A stretch of 38,989 nucleotides of DNA. Source: Planctomycetaceae bacterium. GTDB lineage: Bacteria > Planctomycetota > Planctomycetia > Pirellulales > UBA1268. This document shows positions 36,820 to 38,989 of this stretch, in pieces. Under the pieces are notes generated by a model. The model saw only the letters and a program-made list of their open reading frames with translations. It made no database searches and was not told the DNA's origin. Position 1 is the first letter of the stretch, and each line of letters begins with the position of its first letter. Position numbers and translations under genes: made by a program. Location: contig JAIXPT010000382.1 in NCBI GenBank assembly GCA_027486095.1, forward strand, positions 1-38,989. The letters are read 5' to 3'.

Positions 36820-38874
36820 TCAGGCGGACCGGCGGCGGCGGATGAGTTTCCAGCCAACGAGCCCTGCCCCGACGCCCGCAAGTGCGAGTGCAGCCGGCTC
36901 CGGCACCACAACGATGTTGCCCGTCGATTGGCTGAAGGTGAGCGTCTGCCCGCCCTGCTCGATCTTGAAAGTGCCGTCGTTGTTGTTTGTCCAGGTACCG
37001 CCGTAGAAGCCGGACGAAGCCACTGTCGAAAACGCCCCCGAAGGGACGCCAATGAAGCTGAAGAGGTCGAAGATTGTGTTGTCAGTGAACGCAGACCCGT
37101 TGCCGAACACGAGCGACAGCGTGCCGCCGTACGTCAGCCCACCGAAGCCGGAGATGTCTACGCCGTCATACTGCCCGCCCCGCGATGCGCCGTTGATCTC
37201 GAAGAGGGACGTGCTCGAGCCGCCCAGGGCGAGCGACGCGATCGAGAGCACGCCGGGGCTGTTGCCCGGCGAGAGAATACCGTTGACGGTGACGGCTCCG
37301 CCAATCGTGCCTGAGCCGCCAAGCGTGGCGAGCGCATCGACGATCAGCGCGCCTGCCGCTGCCGAATGATTCCCGTTCACGAGCAACGTGCCGCCGGAGA
37401 CCGTCGTCGTGCTGCCATAGGTGTTCGAGCCGGATAGCGTGAGCGTGCCCGCGCCAGTTTTCACGAGCGACCCCGCTCCGGTGAGGGAGCCGGCATACGC
37501 CGTGCTCGCGTTATTGCCACCGACGGTGAGTGTGATCGCGGTGCCGGCGGTATTCGACAGGGCCAGCGTGGCGGCAGTGCTCGAGGCAGATAGGCCGCCG
37601 AATGTGAAGGCGTTGGTGGCTACGCTGGAGCTGAAGAGGAGCGAACCGGTTCCACTATGAGACACTGTGGAGTTTTGCAGGGCCTGCTGATTGTTGAGCC
37701 GGAGCGTGCCAGCGTTGAGAGTCGTCGTGCCGGAATGGGTGTTGGAGCCGCCGAGAACGAGCGTGCCGGCACCGGCTTTGGTGAATCCCAGAGCGTTGCC
37801 GCCGTCACCGATTGAGCCGTTGAAGGTGGCGAGCGCCACGGTGCCAGTCACCGTGAGCGTGCGAGTGGCTCCCTGAATCGTCGCAGGCCCGTTGAAAGTC
37901 AGGGCTCGTGCCGCCACGTCGAACTCGAAGTTGCCCGCGAAAGCCAGTGGGTTCGCGAGTGTTCGATCAGCACCGCTCGTCGGCCGCAATGAACCGCCCT
38001 CGAACGAAATCGTGCCAGATCCGAAGGCTGCGTCTTGCGATACCGCAACCCCGCTCCCAGCCAGAATCCGAGTGCCGCCAGTGTACGTCGATGATGTGCT
38101 ACCGAAGACAATTGCCGCACCGCTCGGATTCAGGACGAGACTGCCGGTGCCGGTGACAGCGCTGCCGACAGTCCACTGCGAACCAGTCCCATTCCGAATC
38201 TCGCCGCCGTTCACACCGATCGAGATCGCATTTGTAAAAGTTGGTGCCAGTGTGCTGCTGCGGAGCAAGGCGCCCCCATCGAGCACGACCGAATTGCCGG
38301 CTGGCACGGCGTTGGCGGCACCTAATCCAAGAGATCCACCCATGACCGTCACCCCCCCGGTGAACCCGTTCGAACTGGACAACACCAGCGTGCCTGGATT
38401 CGGTGTATTGGTGTCGTTCAGAATGAATCCCGACGTGCCGAGCAGCCGGGTGCTGAGTATTACGCTGCCGCCCCCCATTCCACTCACCGTGATCCTGGGC
38501 GTGGTGCCGCTGCCGGCCGCGAGCGTGAGCGTGGTGCCGCTCGTAATCACCCATGAGCCGGTGCTACTCGTCGCTGTATCGCCAAACGTGAGACTGCCGA
38601 GTGCAGTGGCTATATCGAGCGTGATCGTTTGTGTGCCCGTGATGTTGAGCGTAGAGAAATTTGCCATCGCGCCAGTGCCGCTCGCGATCACGCCGCTTGA
38701 CCAATTCGCCGTCGTGCCCCACGAGCCGCCCGTCGTGCTTGTCCACGTGCCGCTTTGGGCGCGCGCTGGCGTGGCTGCCACGAAGAGCGACGCATAGCAG
38801 GCCACGGCGCACACCATCTGCCGGAGCCACGATGCACGGAATGCATGCCGGTCGGCAAAGAATCTGTCGCTCAT
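36820..38874 (-). CDS. Autotransporter-associated beta-strand repeat protein with PEP-CTERM sorting signal
   Basis: Signal peptide (..AVACYASLFVAATPARAQ), repeats such as GAGTLVLGGSNTHSGTTTLNAGTLRLNN and GAGTLTLSGSNTYGSTTTVSGGTLLVNG, C-terminus VVPEPAALALAGVGAGLVGWKLIRRRRSA. Confidence 0.93.
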   Translation of the reverse strand: MSDRFFADRHAFRASWLRQMVCAVACYASLFVAATPARAQSGTWTSTTGGSWGTTANWSSGVIASGTGAMANFSTLNITGTQTITLDIATALGSLTFGDTATSSTGSWVITSGTTLTLAAGSGTTPRITVSGMGGGSVILSTRLLGTSGFILNDTNTPNPGTLVLSSSNGFTGGVTVMGGSLGLGAANAVPAGNSVVLDGGALLRSSTLAPTFTNAISIGVNGGEIRNGTGSQWTVGSAVTGTGSLVLNPSGAAIVFGSTSSTYTGGTRILAGSGVAVSQDAAFGSGTISFEGGSLRPTSGADRTLANPLAFAGNFEFDVAARALTFNGPATIQGATRTLTVTGTVALATFNGSIGDGGNALGFTKAGAGTLVLGGSNTHSGTTTLNAGTLRLNNQQALQNSTVSHSGTGSLLFSSSVATNAFTFGGLSASSTAATLALSNTAGTAITLTVGGNNASTAYAGSLTGAGSLVKTGAGTLTLSGSNTYGSTTTVSGGTLLVNGNHSAAAGALIVDALATLGGSGTIGGAVTVNGILSPGNSPGVLSIASLALGGSSTSLFEINGASRGGQYDGVDISGFGGLTYGGTLSLVFGNGSAFTDNTIFDLFSFIGVPSGAFSTVASSGFYGGTWTNNNDGTFKIEQGGQTLTFSQSTGNIVVVPEPAALALAGVGAGLVGWKLIRRRRSA

Positions 38875-38989
38875 CGATCGCACCTTGGAAGTCTCCCGCA
38901 CCCATGCAACTCAGACCTCCAAGAGAATAGGGCTGAAAAACAGGCTTCTCCACGGCCTGCTTGCGCAAATTTTCTTCACAAAAGCGACA

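Noticed and set aside
38960-38989. TGTCGCTTTT at the window end (minus strand), upstream of the PEP-CTERM gene
   Set aside because: Resembles the -35 part of the motif but has mismatches, no CGTA at the required spacing, and is cut by the window edge.
1-38989. CRISPR arrays, tRNA/rRNA genes, prophage or transposase genes
   Set aside because: Looked for by eye; no spacer-repeat arrays, no tRNA-like cloverleaf noticed and no integrase/transposase-like proteins in the ORF list. tRNAscan-SE and Infernal would be needed to exclude small RNAs.

Overview
GC-rich planctomycete-type chromosomal window (PSCyt1/DUF1549-DUF1553, DUF1501, DUF1559, DUF1080 and PEP-CTERM families). Supported genes: a truncated cytochrome/LamG protein; a decayed Fic gene; a ~2000-aa alpha-2-macroglobulin-like protein without its thioester Cys/Gln; a DUF202 + lactate permease pair; a NosR-like FMN-binding protein + ApbE pair; an FAD oxidoreductase; a compact sigma-factor-headed operon ending in a decayed SGNH esterase; a DUF1559 pseudopilin + lipoprotein; a GH95 / Gfo-Idh-MocA / DUF1080 operon; a diheme cytochrome; and an autotransporter-repeat PEP-CTERM protein. 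The most interesting observation is a shared bipartite motif, ATGTCGAGT-N15-CGTA, found in the correct orientation upstream of four transcription units: the ECF sigma operon itself, the DUF1559 gene, the GH95 operon and the diheme cytochrome gene. It has the form of an ECF-sigma promoter and suggests an autoregulated regulon for glycan degradation spanning about 16.6-36.8 kb, with a membrane anti-sigma candidate carrying a carbohydrate-binding-like exterior domain. Everything was read by eye, with no database search. Family names come from motif recognition.
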